Source: Oscillospiraceae bacterium
Lineage (GTDB): Bacteria; Bacillota; Clostridia; Oscillospirales; CAG-272
DNA length: 63,662 bases
Reading direction: 5' to 3'
Assembly (NCBI GenBank): GCA_015063535.1
Contig: SVTY01000011.1
Coordinates: 1-63,662 of the forward strand
Shown: piece after piece, positions 50,136-58,540 of the stretch
Numbering within the stretch: position 1 is the first letter of the stretch
How the letters are laid out: every line of letters begins with the position of its first letter
Position numbers and translations under genes: made by a program
The notes under the pieces: model-generated
What the model saw: the letters and a program-made list of their open reading frames with translations, nothing else
Database searches by the model: none
Told to the model about the DNA's origin: nothing

Positions 50136-51719
50136 TTAGTCGGCGTCACTACCGTCAGCTTTGTCGGACTTTTCCTCTTTCTCATTCAGGATCATAGAGG
50201 TAAAGACCTGCTCTGCCTTTCGGCGCACCACGCATATGATCTTTTTCAAGGGATGTTGAATCGTCGCAGGATCGGCAAAATAGTTCGCCTGCGCAACCTC
50301 TGCCTCCCGAACGATCTCCTTCTGACTGTCCACGTCGGTAGAGGGAACCAGCACCACATCTCCCACATCTACCTTCTCTCCGTTGGGATCGTAACGGTAA
50401 ATGCGTTCCTTGCTCCGTCCCTTATGCTCGGGCCAGACGACTCCGATCACCTCGATCCCTTCTTGTATCGGTTCGGGCTGAGGCTCAGGCTCAGGCTCGG
50501 GCACTGCCACGACAACGGGCTCTTCCTCTGCCACTTCCTCTGCCGTCTCTTCCGCAACCTCCTCCACAGGGGCTTCTACTATGATAGGTTCTTCCGCCAC
50601 AGGCTCCTCAACGACAGGTGCTTCTACGATCGGCTCCTCCGGCTCGGCATACTCCTCCACCTGCAAGCAGTACAGATACAGCAGCTTGGTATTGGTAGGA
50701 ATGACAAATTCGGTTCGGGTCTTATCTTCGTTTTCATGCACCAAAATGGGAGCTTGAATGGTTTCCCGAATCTCCAACAGCTCTCCGAAGGTATCCACAT
50801 ACAATACCTGATATCCGTCCTTATCAAACGGATTGTTGATCCGCTGAATATAGGATTTGTAGTTGTTCAGGATCCGCTTGACCTTGCCCGCATAGGTCGT
50901 ATCCTTGGTACGGGTCAGCAAAACAAAGGCAATGAGGAACAGGATCAAAAACAGCTCCAGCACGCCAAGCACGATAGCCGCCACCATAAAGACCGCCTTT
51001 GCCGCTCCGCCGTTGCAAGCGATCTGCTTGACCTCGGCAGTGGGAATACTGGAGGTCATCTCAATATTCACCGCTTTTTCGGTCAAAGGAATATGCAGCT
51101 CCACCACATGATGGTTCGTCGTTTCCCCCTCCATGGCGGCAACGGCACTGTGTACCTTTACATGCAGTCTTACGATCAACGCACTTTCGGTCTCGGGCAG
51201 ATCATAGGTCTCGATAAACCGATTGGCAACGTCGTTATACTCTCCGTAATTCAGCAATACCGATTCATTGATCCGCAGAGGCGCTTTCGCATTATAGGAA
51301 AACCGTTGCTCGGGCTCGATCACATAGATCGGGTCAAAGATAGGCTCGTCCGATTTGGCGCTTTTAATCAAAAGCTGCGCCTCGGTGCGGTAGGAATATT
51401 CGTAATTTACATCCTCCGCCTCGGTATTCAGGTCATATACAAAATTGGCATGAACCGTGTCGATGAGCGTTGCCACATAGGTTCGATCCTGCTCAAGGTA
51501 CGACTCCTCGTAAAAGTCGTTCTCCTTCAACTGCACGGTATAGTTAACATCGCTCCGCTCGGTATAATTGACATAATAGGTTCTGTCAATATACGCATAG
51601 GTCGCAGAGCAAATGACGATCAGCACGGTCAGGATCGCCAGCAAAACCGCTTGCCATCGAATCAACCGCGATCGATTTTCTCGATATTTATCACGTCTTC
51701 TCTTTTGAGCTTCCGACAT
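50136..51719 (-). CDS. DUF5305-type membrane protein
   Basis: A 527-residue protein. A basic N-terminus, one helix (about 22-44), a ~190-residue extracytoplasmic beta-domain with YYVNYTERSDVNYTVQLKEN and NAKAPLRINESVLLNYG, a second helix (about 240-268) and a long cytoplasmic tail. The tail has a Pro/Glu/Val tract (about 365-425) and ends in a charged region. This matches DUF5305, found beside SipW-like signal peptidases in Bacillota and archaea. Role unknown; it could hold the signal peptidase or fibre subunits at the membrane. Confidence 0.78.
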   Translation of the reverse strand: MSEAQKRRRDKYRENRSRLIRWQAVLLAILTVLIVICSATYAYIDRTYYVNYTERSDVNYTVQLKENDFYEESYLEQDRTYVATLIDTVHANFVYDLNTEAEDVNYEYSYRTEAQLLIKSAKSDEPIFDPIYVIEPEQRFSYNAKAPLRINESVLLNYGEYNDVANRFIETYDLPETESALIVRLHVKVHSAVAAMEGETTNHHVVELHIPLTEKAVNIEMTSSIPTAEVKQIACNGGAAKAVFMVAAIVLGVLELFLILFLIAFVLLTRTKDTTYAGKVKRILNNYKSYIQRINNPFDKDGYQVLYVDTFGELLEIRETIQAPILVHENEDKTRTEFVIPTNTKLLYLYCLQVEEYAEPEEPIVEAPVVEEPVAEEPIIVEAPVEEVAEETAEEVAEEEPVVVAVPEPEPEPQPEPIQEGIEVIGVVWPEHKGRSKERIYRYDPNGEKVDVGDVVLVPSTDVDSQKEIVREAEVAQANYFADPATIQHPLKKIICVVRRKAEQVFTSMILNEKEEKSDKADGSDAD

Positions 51720-51735
51720 GATGGCACCTCACTTT

Positions 51736-52860
51736 CTAAGAAGCATTGGTAAACAGGTCATTCATCCATATCGTTGGATAGCCGACATAGGCAATTTTGA
51801 ATCGCACGACACCCACAAGATCGGAGTCCACTCGATACCCCAGATCCTCCGTTTCGTTGGCATCCCCTTTGGTGATATACCTCAATTCTCCGTTGACTTG
51901 ATCAATGTCTGTGATTCGGTGAATCACACGGGAGCTTCCGCTTTTGAACACAACAACATCTCCTACCTGAAGGATTTGATCCTCATACCGTTCGTAAACG
52001 GCAAGATCTCCTGTGTTCAACTCCCCCGTCATACTGCCCGATCCGATCACAAGCGCACCGTATCGGAACTGGCAGGACACGATCATTACAACCGAAAGCA
52101 TAAGAACAAGCACAGACCCGATTCCCACGTACGACCATCCCCCCGACCGCCGATGGGTAACAAATTTCCGTTCATACAGCAGGTCGATAAAAAAATACAC
52201 CAATAACGGAACGATCATCCCGATAAACGCCGTCAAGGCATCGGGCGTAAAGGGGACGTAAGGAATCACAACAGGACAGACCGTCAAAAGCAGACGCATA
52301 GAAAGCCCGGGTAACAAGCCATACCGTTTGTTCAGATACTGATAGAGCAGATTGCCCATAGCGGCAGGCAATACCGTCAAGCCCATCATATCCATAAAAT
52401 CGGCAAACCGTTGAAGCCCCGACAGAGTACTGACCAGCAAAATATCCGACAGCAAACAGATGCCATACGCCGCAATCGCAGTCAAGCGATGATTCTGCGC
52501 CAAAAAAACGGTTCTTATGAGTTCGGTCGAAATGATAACCAAAAGCAGAGGAAGCACCGATTGTAAGAACCAAGAAAGATCCTGCGTTGCCGCTCTTTTC
52601 GCCATACCGAAGAACAGAGCGAGAAAATACCGCAGCATAATTGTCAGCAATGCGCTGACAACCACGATCAGCAAGACCTGATATTTATTGATGGAATACG
52701 TCCTTCTTTTTTTGATAAAAAGAAAAACGATCAAAGCGGCAGGCACCAGCAAAGCCGCCGCCCAAATCCCGCTGTTCCCAATGGGAACAAAAAGCAAGAG
52801 AGCACAGAGGACGCATATGAGTATGGATAACACGGTTGCACGCTTCTTATCGCAATTCAT
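51736..52860 (-). CDS. sipW: SipW-type signal peptidase I with large membrane domain
   Basis: A 374-residue protein. The first ~260 residues carry about seven to eight hydrophobic segments; the C-terminal ~110 are the peptidase. Serine nucleophile in IGSGSMTGELNTGD (S276), histidine instead of the usual lysine in SSRVIHRITD (H314), and Asp in TKGDANETED (D333). This is the ER/SipW (archaeal-eukaryotic) class that processes TasA-like proteins. The typical SipW is about 190 residues, so the N-terminal membrane domain is an addition. Start at 52860: GGAGG is six bases upstream of that ATG and would be flush with the frame's earlier one. Confidence 0.9.
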   Translation of the reverse strand: MNCDKKRATVLSILICVLCALLLFVPIGNSGIWAAALLVPAALIVFLFIKKRRTYSINKYQVLLIVVVSALLTIMLRYFLALFFGMAKRAATQDLSWFLQSVLPLLLVIISTELIRTVFLAQNHRLTAIAAYGICLLSDILLVSTLSGLQRFADFMDMMGLTVLPAAMGNLLYQYLNKRYGLLPGLSMRLLLTVCPVVIPYVPFTPDALTAFIGMIVPLLVYFFIDLLYERKFVTHRRSGGWSYVGIGSVLVLMLSVVMIVSCQFRYGALVIGSGSMTGELNTGDLAVYERYEDQILQVGDVVVFKSGSSRVIHRITDIDQVNGELRYITKGDANETEDLGYRVDSDLVGVVRFKIAYVGYPTIWMNDLFTNAS

Positions 52861-52919
52861 ATACATCCTCCTGTCTCGCTTGCTGTCATGTCACTTATAA
52901 CAGCGACCCAAAATCAAAA

Positions 52920-53453
52920 TCAGCCCTGTGCTTCGGTATTGGCGGTAGTCTGTGCTTCCGCAGTTGCCGTCAACTCGATAATGCAAGAACCGGAAATGGT
53001 CTCGGTGGGGGTCTTGATCAGCTCCATCGTTACCGTATAGGTGAGCGTTCCGCCTGCTGCCAGATCCTTCGTAGCACCCTGCCAATCACTGGACACAGAA
53101 AAATACTCTTCATTGGTGTTGCTGGAGACGCGAGGTGTCACCTTAACAGCAAGGTCACCCTTGTTTTCGATCACGAAGGTAAAGGTCGCCTTATCGCCCT
53201 GTCCCTTCAAATTGTTTGCGGTAAAGGATGCCTTGTCGTCGTTATCCGAGTTGACCGAAGCGGTATTTCCGCTATCATTCGCAGTAGCGCTCTTAAAAAG
53301 AATGTCTGCGTTGAATGCTTCCTCGGCAGCAGCCTGGTTAACGTCAGCCGAACCGGTGATATCCAACGTGTCGGACAGTACGGCATATCCCACACCCAAA
53401 GCCAAGGCGGCAACGAGCAGGAATGTGATGAGGATTGTTCTTCTTTTTTTCAT
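52920..53453 (-). CDS. TasA/camelysin-like secreted protein
   Basis: A 177-residue protein, the first gene of the operon. The leader MKKRRTILITFLLVAALALG runs into VGYAVLSDTLDITGSADV, the SipW-dependent signal. The mature ~140 residues form an all-beta domain (ATFTFVIENKGDLAVKVTPR, AAGGTLTYTVTMELI) like camelysin and TasA, which assemble into extracellular fibres in Bacillus. Expected to be cut by the adjacent SipW. Shine-Dalgarno AGGAGA upstream. Promoter at 53610 gives a ~150-base leader. Confidence 0.85.
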   Translation of the reverse strand: MKKRRTILITFLLVAALALGVGYAVLSDTLDITGSADVNQAAAEEAFNADILFKSATANDSGNTASVNSDNDDKASFTANNLKGQGDKATFTFVIENKGDLAVKVTPRVSSNTNEEYFSVSSDWQGATKDLAAGGTLTYTVTMELIKTPTETISGSCIIELTATAEAQTTANTEAQG

Positions 53454-53609
53454 GGTAAGATCTCCTTTTTTTGTTTTGTTTGAATTTTTATATCAAAAGG
53501 CAATGCCTTTTCAATATCATGAGTTTCCAACGCTGTCAACAGCAAAAACGCCAACAAATCTGTATTTTTCAAGAAAGCATTTGTATTGTTTCCGGTACCG
53601 ATTTATCCT

Positions 53610-53639
53610 ATTATATCACACAAAGCCCTTGCTTGTCAA
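53610..53639 (-). promoter_or_regulatory. sigma-A promoter of the TasA/SipW-like operon
   Basis: TTGACA (53634-53639), 18-bp spacer, TATAAT (53610-53615) with TGTGA extension. Confidence 0.82.
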
Positions 53640-53732
53640 GATTTTACATAAAAATTTTTGGATTTTCCAAAAATCATCTGTTTTCCATATATTTCCCTTT
53701 TCGATTTAGCAATATACAACAATTGATAAAAT

Positions 53733-53766
53733 AAATCCCTCCCGCCACACGGGCAGAGAGGGATTT
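53733..53766. terminator. terminator of the RraA operon
   Basis: AAATCCCTC pairs with GAGGGATTT; T-rich on both strands. Confidence 0.75.
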
Positions 53767-53786
53767 TTTTCGACTTTTTTGTTTTT

Positions 53787-54695
53787 TTACAAAGAGGACT
53801 GCGTATCGTTGGGGTCGCCGTTGATGGCAAGATCGTATTCCTCCGACCAATCCAGTCCCCGATAATCGGCGGCTCGGTCGTCCTTTTCGATGAAATCCAT
53901 CAGCAGATCCAGCATTTCCTTTGTCCATGTATTGCGGTCGATCTGCGCTGTGGTGAATTTGTTCAGGCTTATCATTTCAAAGCCGAACAGGTCCTTGACC
54001 TGTGTCTTTGCAGCACCGCCTACCACCTGTGCTACCAAATGAGACGGGATAAACAGCACGCCGCCGCCCGCACCGAACACCACGTCTCCGGGCAGACACA
54101 CGGCATTTCCGATCCGTGTGGTCGTATTGTAGCCTGTCATAATAAAATCCCGAATGGGCGTGGGATCGATCCCACGGAAATACACCTGTGTGTTTTCTAC
54201 CCTGTGCATCTGCTCGGTATCCCGCACACCACCCCAGATCACGGCTCCGCCGTTTTCGTTCTTGGTCTTGTTTTTCAGTGCTGTGGTCAGGTTTCCGCCA
54301 AGAAACGTACCCTTATAAATTTTATCGTACATGTCGATGACCGGCACATCGTATTCCATCAGATTGTCGATCACCCATTGATTGTATGTACCCGTTCTTC
54401 CCTCGCTGCGTCCGATCTCCTTGGTCACCTCGTCCAGATCGGGACGGTAGGGGCAATAGGTGGCGGTCACCGCCCGACCGATCAGCTTTCGTCCGTCGTT
54501 GTGAAGCGTTTGCAAACGACCCTCAAATTGGCTCTCATAGCCCTTGACAAAGATCGGCTTCCAAAGCTCCTCCAGCGTCAGCGTGCGGAGGGCTTTCAGA
54601 TATTTTTCCTCTACCTTGGGGCGTCCGTCGGGCAGACGCTCTCCCTTCCAAAGGGGAGTCAAGGCAATAATTTCTTCTCTGCTGTTAAACTGCAT
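53787..54695 (-). CDS. RraA-family aldolase/decarboxylase-like protein
   Basis: A 302-residue RraA-fold protein. Family blocks: GRKLIGRAVTATYCPYR, GAVIWGGVRDTEQMH (the G-G-x-R-D site), GIDPTPIRDFIMTGYN and CLPGDVVFGAGGGVLFIP. Members include 4-hydroxy-4-methyl-2-oxoglutarate aldolases and oxaloacetate decarboxylases, which split keto-acids. Last gene of a sugar-acid operon with SDR, MBL and enolase-superfamily genes, so an aldol cleavage step on a sugar-acid product is plausible. Confidence 0.85.
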   Translation of the reverse strand: MQFNSREEIIALTPLWKGERLPDGRPKVEEKYLKALRTLTLEELWKPIFVKGYESQFEGRLQTLHNDGRKLIGRAVTATYCPYRPDLDEVTKEIGRSEGRTGTYNQWVIDNLMEYDVPVIDMYDKIYKGTFLGGNLTTALKNKTKNENGGAVIWGGVRDTEQMHRVENTQVYFRGIDPTPIRDFIMTGYNTTTRIGNAVCLPGDVVFGAGGGVLFIPSHLVAQVVGGAAKTQVKDLFGFEMISLNKFTTAQIDRNTWTKEMLDLLMDFIEKDDRAADYRGLDWSEEYDLAINGDPNDTQSSL

Positions 54696-54714
54696 GACTC
54701 TTTTCTCCTTTCCT

Positions 54715-55446
54715 TTATTTTAATGACATTCCGCCGTCAATGACCAGATCGGCACCCGTAATATACCTGCCCTCCTCGGAGCAAAGCATGAGTACGGCGG
54801 GTGCGATGTCCTCGGGAAGCCCCACATATCCGCAGGGGATCTTACTCTCTACTGCCTGCAAAAATGCAGGATCGGACAGCGCCTCGCTGTTTCTCGGCGT
54901 ATTGATCGCACCGGGGGCTACATTGTTGACCGTCACGCCGAAGGGCGCCAACAGGGGGGCAAAATTCTTTGCCATCTTTGCCTGTGCCGCCTTGCTCACC
55001 CCGTACAGCGACAGCTCGGGATGCTGATTGTATTGATTGACACTGCCGACGGTGACGATGCGTCCCCAGCCCTTCGCCTGCATTCCGGGCGCATAGGTGC
55101 GGATGAGACGATAGGAGCTTTTGACATTGCAATTCATCTGAATGTCATACTCCTCCTCGGTATATTCATTCCAAGCCCTTTTATACTGAACAGAAGCATT
55201 CAGAACCAAAATATCCACATTTCCCGTGGCACGGTACAGCGCATCGATCTCCTCCGCCTTCAAAAGATCGGCTCGCACAGCCACAGCCCCCTCGATACGG
55301 TCGGCGGCGGCACGGCACTTTTCGTCACTTGCCGCTCCGCTGACAAACACCTTTGCTCCCTGCTTGGCAAGAAGCTCGGCGATCGCAAAGCCGATGCCTT
55401 GGGTCGATCCCGTCACAAGGGCAGTCTTTCCGCTCAGATCAAACAT
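54715..55446 (-). CDS. SDR-family oxidoreductase
   Basis: A 243-residue short-chain dehydrogenase: TGSTQGIGFAIAELL (NAD(P) site), LVLNASVQY, VTVGSVNQYNQHPELSLYGVSKAA (Ser, Tyr-x-x-x-Lys) and NNVAPGAINTPR. It would oxidise a hydroxyl of the sugar acid made in this operon. Its start overlaps the MBL gene end by 8 bp. Confidence 0.93.
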   Translation of the reverse strand: MFDLSGKTALVTGSTQGIGFAIAELLAKQGAKVFVSGAASDEKCRAAADRIEGAVAVRADLLKAEEIDALYRATGNVDILVLNASVQYKRAWNEYTEEEYDIQMNCNVKSSYRLIRTYAPGMQAKGWGRIVTVGSVNQYNQHPELSLYGVSKAAQAKMAKNFAPLLAPFGVTVNNVAPGAINTPRNSEALSDPAFLQAVESKIPCGYVGLPEDIAPAVLMLCSEEGRYITGADLVIDGGMSLK

Positions 55447-56137
55447 GACTCAATATCTCCTCTACGCTGTATTCCCGATCATATTCCAAGGCAACGCCTC
55501 CTCTTACACGGGAGGTATATTTGGTGGGATCCTCGGTGTTGCTCTCGAACATGCCGTAATGTGTGGGGATCCCCACCTTCGGTCGGATCGCTTCGGTCAG
55601 GCGGATCGCTTCCTCTACGTTCATATTGCCAAGTCTTCCGTTGATACAGATCACCATTACATCCACGCAGTAAGCGGCAAGCTCCTTGAGGCGTTCGCTG
55701 TATTCGGTGTCGCCCGAAAAATACAGCGTGCGCTCTCCGTGCTTGACGATCACGCCGATGGCAGGCGCACTATGCTCGGCGTATACGGCGGTAAGCGAAA
55801 AATCGCCCACCCGACAGGTCGCTCCCTCGTCAAAGGGCTGATAGCGTGTCACGCCGCACTTCCGCAAGGTCTGTTCGGCATCGGTCGGCGCCAAGAACAG
55901 CATGTCCTTGTTCATCTGCGGAATGGCATCGATATCGACATGATCCAAATGATTGTGGGTGCAGATGACCGCATCACTCGTCAGCTCCTCGGGAGAAAAC
56001 GGAGGCGCAACCATCCGTCCCCGTCCCGCAACACGGTTCACCACATCGGACAGATAGGGGTCGATGCAAAGCTCAGTTGTACCATCGCTCAGCAGGTATC
56101 CGCCCTGTCCGATCCATCGAATTTTTAATTCCTTCAT
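55439..56137 (-). CDS. UlaG-like MBL-fold hydrolase
   Basis: A 232-residue metallo-beta-lactamase-fold protein: IRWIGQGGYLLSDGTTELCI, CTHNHLDHVDIDAI (metal site), YFSGDTEYSERLKELA and VGIPTHYGMFES. Similar proteins (UlaG) open lactones of sugar acids; here a lactonase step is likely. The ATG at 56137 with GGAG eight bases upstream is used; it overlaps the end of the dehydratase gene by 4 bp... the frame's upstream ATG at 56161 lacks a site. Confidence 0.85.
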   Translation of the reverse strand: MKELKIRWIGQGGYLLSDGTTELCIDPYLSDVVNRVAGRGRMVAPPFSPEELTSDAVICTHNHLDHVDIDAIPQMNKDMLFLAPTDAEQTLRKCGVTRYQPFDEGATCRVGDFSLTAVYAEHSAPAIGVIVKHGERTLYFSGDTEYSERLKELAAYCVDVMVICINGRLGNMNVEEAIRLTEAIRPKVGIPTHYGMFESNTEDPTKYTSRVRGGVALEYDREYSVEEILSHV

Positions 56138-56141
56138 ACGA

Positions 56142-57518
56142 TCAACTCCATTCTCTGTCATTTGCCCATTCCTTGTCCCAAGCCTCGCTGGACTCCCACT
56201 GACCGGGATACTTGGGATGCAGATGCTCGGCGATCAGCTCCTCGTTCAGGCTCTCGATGCCAAGACCGGGTGTATTGGGAACCTCCACAAAGCCGTCCTT
56301 GAACAGCGGGTTGGCAATGCCGTTGGCAAGATCGTTCCACCACGGAATATCCACCGAATGGAACTCCACCGCCATCACATTCTGGATCGCCGCCGCCGTA
56401 TGGACTGCCGCCATGCAGGCAATCGGGCTTTCCGCCATATGGATCGCCATTGCTACGCCATACTTTTCGCACATATCTCCCAGCTTCTTGGTTTCCAGCG
56501 CACCGCCGATGGTCAGCAGATCGGGATGCACCAGCGACACGCCGTGCTTCTCCATGAGCGGACGGAAATTTTCGGCAAGATAGATATCCTCTCCCGTGGC
56601 AAGGGGAACGTTACAGCTATTGGCGATCCGCACATAGTGATCGGTCAAATGCCACGGCTGGATGTCCTCCAGCCATGCGATGTTGTACTTCTCCAAGCGA
56701 CGGGCAAATTTAATGCAATCCTCTATGGCAACGTGTCCGAAATGGTCAATGGCAAGCGGAACCTCATAGCCGACCACGTCACGCACCTGCTTCACATAGT
56801 CCTCCAGCATATCCATTCCCTTTTCGGTGATACGGATGCCCGTGGCATAGTGCGGAATGGTAAAGACCTCATAGTTCTTTCCCAGCATCATATCCATGTC
56901 GATCGAACCGCTCTGATGGCAGATCGCCTTCATGGAATATTTCTGCATGTCCTCCAGCATACCAAGAGGCGCATTCAGTGTCCCCGGCTCGTCGTACAAC
57001 AGCTCGATGCCCAAATCCATCTTGACGATGGAAAAGCCCATGTCGATCCGCTTTTGAATGGCATGTCCCATATCGGTTCCCGTATGCTTGCCGTCCACAT
57101 CGGTATCGCCGTACACACGAACCTTATCACGGAATTTTCCGCCCAGCATCTGCCACAGCGGCACGCCCCACGCCTTGCCTGCCAAGTCCCACAGGGCAAT
57201 CTCTATGCCGCTGACGCCGCCGCCCTGTCGGGAGGGTCCGCCAAACTGCTTGATCCTGCGGAAGAGCTTGTCTACATTACAGGGATTCTCACCGATCAAA
57301 CGGGATTTCAGCATCAGCGCATACGTGGCACTGGACGCATCCCGCACCTCTCCGTAGCCAACCAGCCCTTGGTTGGTATAGACCTTGATAAGCGGGCAAT
57401 GCTTGGGCGCCCCCGTCAGATTGGCAACACGAATATCCGTTATTTTCAGCTCTGACGGATTGCTGCACCGATTGACATTTTCTGAGATCATTTCTCCGAT
57501 CGTCTGTTCCATTTTCAT
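56142..57518 (-). CDS. enolase-superfamily dehydratase (mandelate racemase/galactonate dehydratase-like)
   Basis: A 458-residue protein with the MR/MLE N-terminal capping domain (LIKVYTNQGLVGYGE) and TIM barrel. Barrel ligands: VKMDLGI after strand 2, IDHFGH (Asp ligand), WLEDIQPW (Glu ligand) and TGEDIYL (Glu ligand), then HMAESPIACMAAVH. It would dehydrate a sugar acid to a 2-keto-3-deoxy acid. First gene of the operon, divergent from an AraC regulator. AAGGAG lies 3 bases from the ATG at 57518 and 9 from a second ATG at 57512, so the true start may be 57512. Confidence 0.88.
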   Translation of the reverse strand: MKMEQTIGEMISENVNRCSNPSELKITDIRVANLTGAPKHCPLIKVYTNQGLVGYGEVRDASSATYALMLKSRLIGENPCNVDKLFRRIKQFGGPSRQGGGVSGIEIALWDLAGKAWGVPLWQMLGGKFRDKVRVYGDTDVDGKHTGTDMGHAIQKRIDMGFSIVKMDLGIELLYDEPGTLNAPLGMLEDMQKYSMKAICHQSGSIDMDMMLGKNYEVFTIPHYATGIRITEKGMDMLEDYVKQVRDVVGYEVPLAIDHFGHVAIEDCIKFARRLEKYNIAWLEDIQPWHLTDHYVRIANSCNVPLATGEDIYLAENFRPLMEKHGVSLVHPDLLTIGGALETKKLGDMCEKYGVAMAIHMAESPIACMAAVHTAAAIQNVMAVEFHSVDIPWWNDLANGIANPLFKDGFVEVPNTPGLGIESLNEELIAEHLHPKYPGQWESSEAWDKEWANDREWS

Positions 57519-57525
57519 TTACTCC

Positions 57526-57554
57526 TTGACATTTCTTGTTTTTTGTGGTATACT
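57526..57554 (+). promoter_or_regulatory. sigma-A promoter of the AraC gene
   Basis: TTGACA (57526-57531), 17-bp spacer, TATACT (57549-57554) with TGG extension. Confidence 0.78.
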
Positions 57555-57555
57555 C

Positions 57556-57561
57556 ATTATA
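57556..57561 (-). promoter_or_regulatory. -10 box of the divergent dehydratase operon
   Basis: Minus-strand TATAAT preceded by TGA, with only a poor -35. It lies next to the AraC -10, so the two promoters overlap and the weak -35 fits activation by AraC. Confidence 0.55.
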
Positions 57562-57648
57562 TCATAAACCAAACCGATTCTCTACCACCATTTTACGCAT
57601 TTTTTCCACTATTTTACGATTTGCAATATTTTTAGCAAGGAGTTGACC

Positions 57649-58494
57649 ATGCGTTGCTTTGAATTTACCCTGACCGATGACAGCCATCGAACCGTCATTC
57701 GATCCTATCATTCCAAGCATTCTCCCGGGCGCCTTCCCTATCGGGAGCATCACCACACTGAATGCGAGCTGTCCATCTTCCTTTCGGGACGGGGTACCTA
57801 TGCCGTTCATGATACCCTTCTTCCCTTCTTTCCCGGTTCCGTCTTTCTGTTCGGGAGCAATGAGGCGCATTGCATCACCGAGATCACGGAGCAGCTGGAT
57901 CTGCTCAACGTCCATTTTGAGCCGAAGCTGTTATGGGAGCATCCCGAAAACATCGGGCTTTTACAGCTCTTCAACGCAAGAAGCAAGCACTTCTGCAACC
58001 GCTTTGAGGACACCGATCACTATCTGCGACACACCATTTTAGCATTGGAGAAGGAGCTGTCCGAGAAGGATGCCTGCCACGGCTTACAGGCAAGGCTGAT
58101 CCTGTATTCCGCCCTGATCCATATGATCCGCCATTACGATTGTGTCGATGCGGCAAAGGCAACAGGCTCCCCCTCCTCGGTGACCGCCAGCATCGGTGCC
58201 TCTATGCAATATATGGAGGAGCATCTGGATACGCCGCTGACCCTCAAGGAGATCGCCGATGTGGCATGTATGAGTCCCTCCTATTTTTCTACCGTGTTCA
58301 AAAAGCTCAACGGTGTCTCTCCCTGGGAATACATCACCATCAAGCGGGTGGAAAAAGCCATCGTCATGCTCAAAAGCACCGATCTGACCAAGCTCGCCAT
58401 TGCCGAGCAATGCGGCTTTTCCAGCTCCTCCAATTTCTACAAGGCTTTTACTCATGTGACCGGCAAAAAGCCCGGGGATTTTATTCCCGATTAA
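57649..58494 (+). CDS. AraC-family transcriptional regulator
   Basis: A 281-residue one-component regulator. The N-terminal cupin has YREHHHTECELSIFLSGRGT and FGSNEAHCI. The C-terminal HTH pair is LTLKEIADVACMSPSYFSTV and LTKLAIAEQCGFSSSSNFYK, ending TGKKPGDF. Divergent from the dehydratase operon, which it probably activates in response to a sugar acid. ATG at 57649 with AAGGAG upstream. Confidence 0.94.
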   Translation: MRCFEFTLTDDSHRTVIRSYHSKHSPGRLPYREHHHTECELSIFLSGRGTYAVHDTLLPFFPGSVFLFGSNEAHCITEITEQLDLLNVHFEPKLLWEHPENIGLLQLFNARSKHFCNRFEDTDHYLRHTILALEKELSEKDACHGLQARLILYSALIHMIRHYDCVDAAKATGSPSSVTASIGASMQYMEEHLDTPLTLKEIADVACMSPSYFSTVFKKLNGVSPWEYITIKRVEKAIVMLKSTDLTKLAIAEQCGFSSSSNFYKAFTHVTGKKPGDFIPD

Positions 58495-58540
58495 CATACC
58501 GAAAGCAAAGGACGGGTACGCCCCGTCCTTTGCTTTGTAT

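Larger units (their letters stand above)
53454..53786. other. promoter and leader of the TasA-like operon
   Basis: No gene. It holds the promoter (53610-53639), a ~150-base leader with a hairpin AAAGGCA/TGCCTTT near 53499-53516, and the terminator at 53733-53766. Confidence 0.65.

Noticed and set aside
50127-51752. 541-codon plus-strand frame opposite the DUF5305 gene
   Set aside because: Reverse-frame composition; the minus gene has a coherent topology and operon position.
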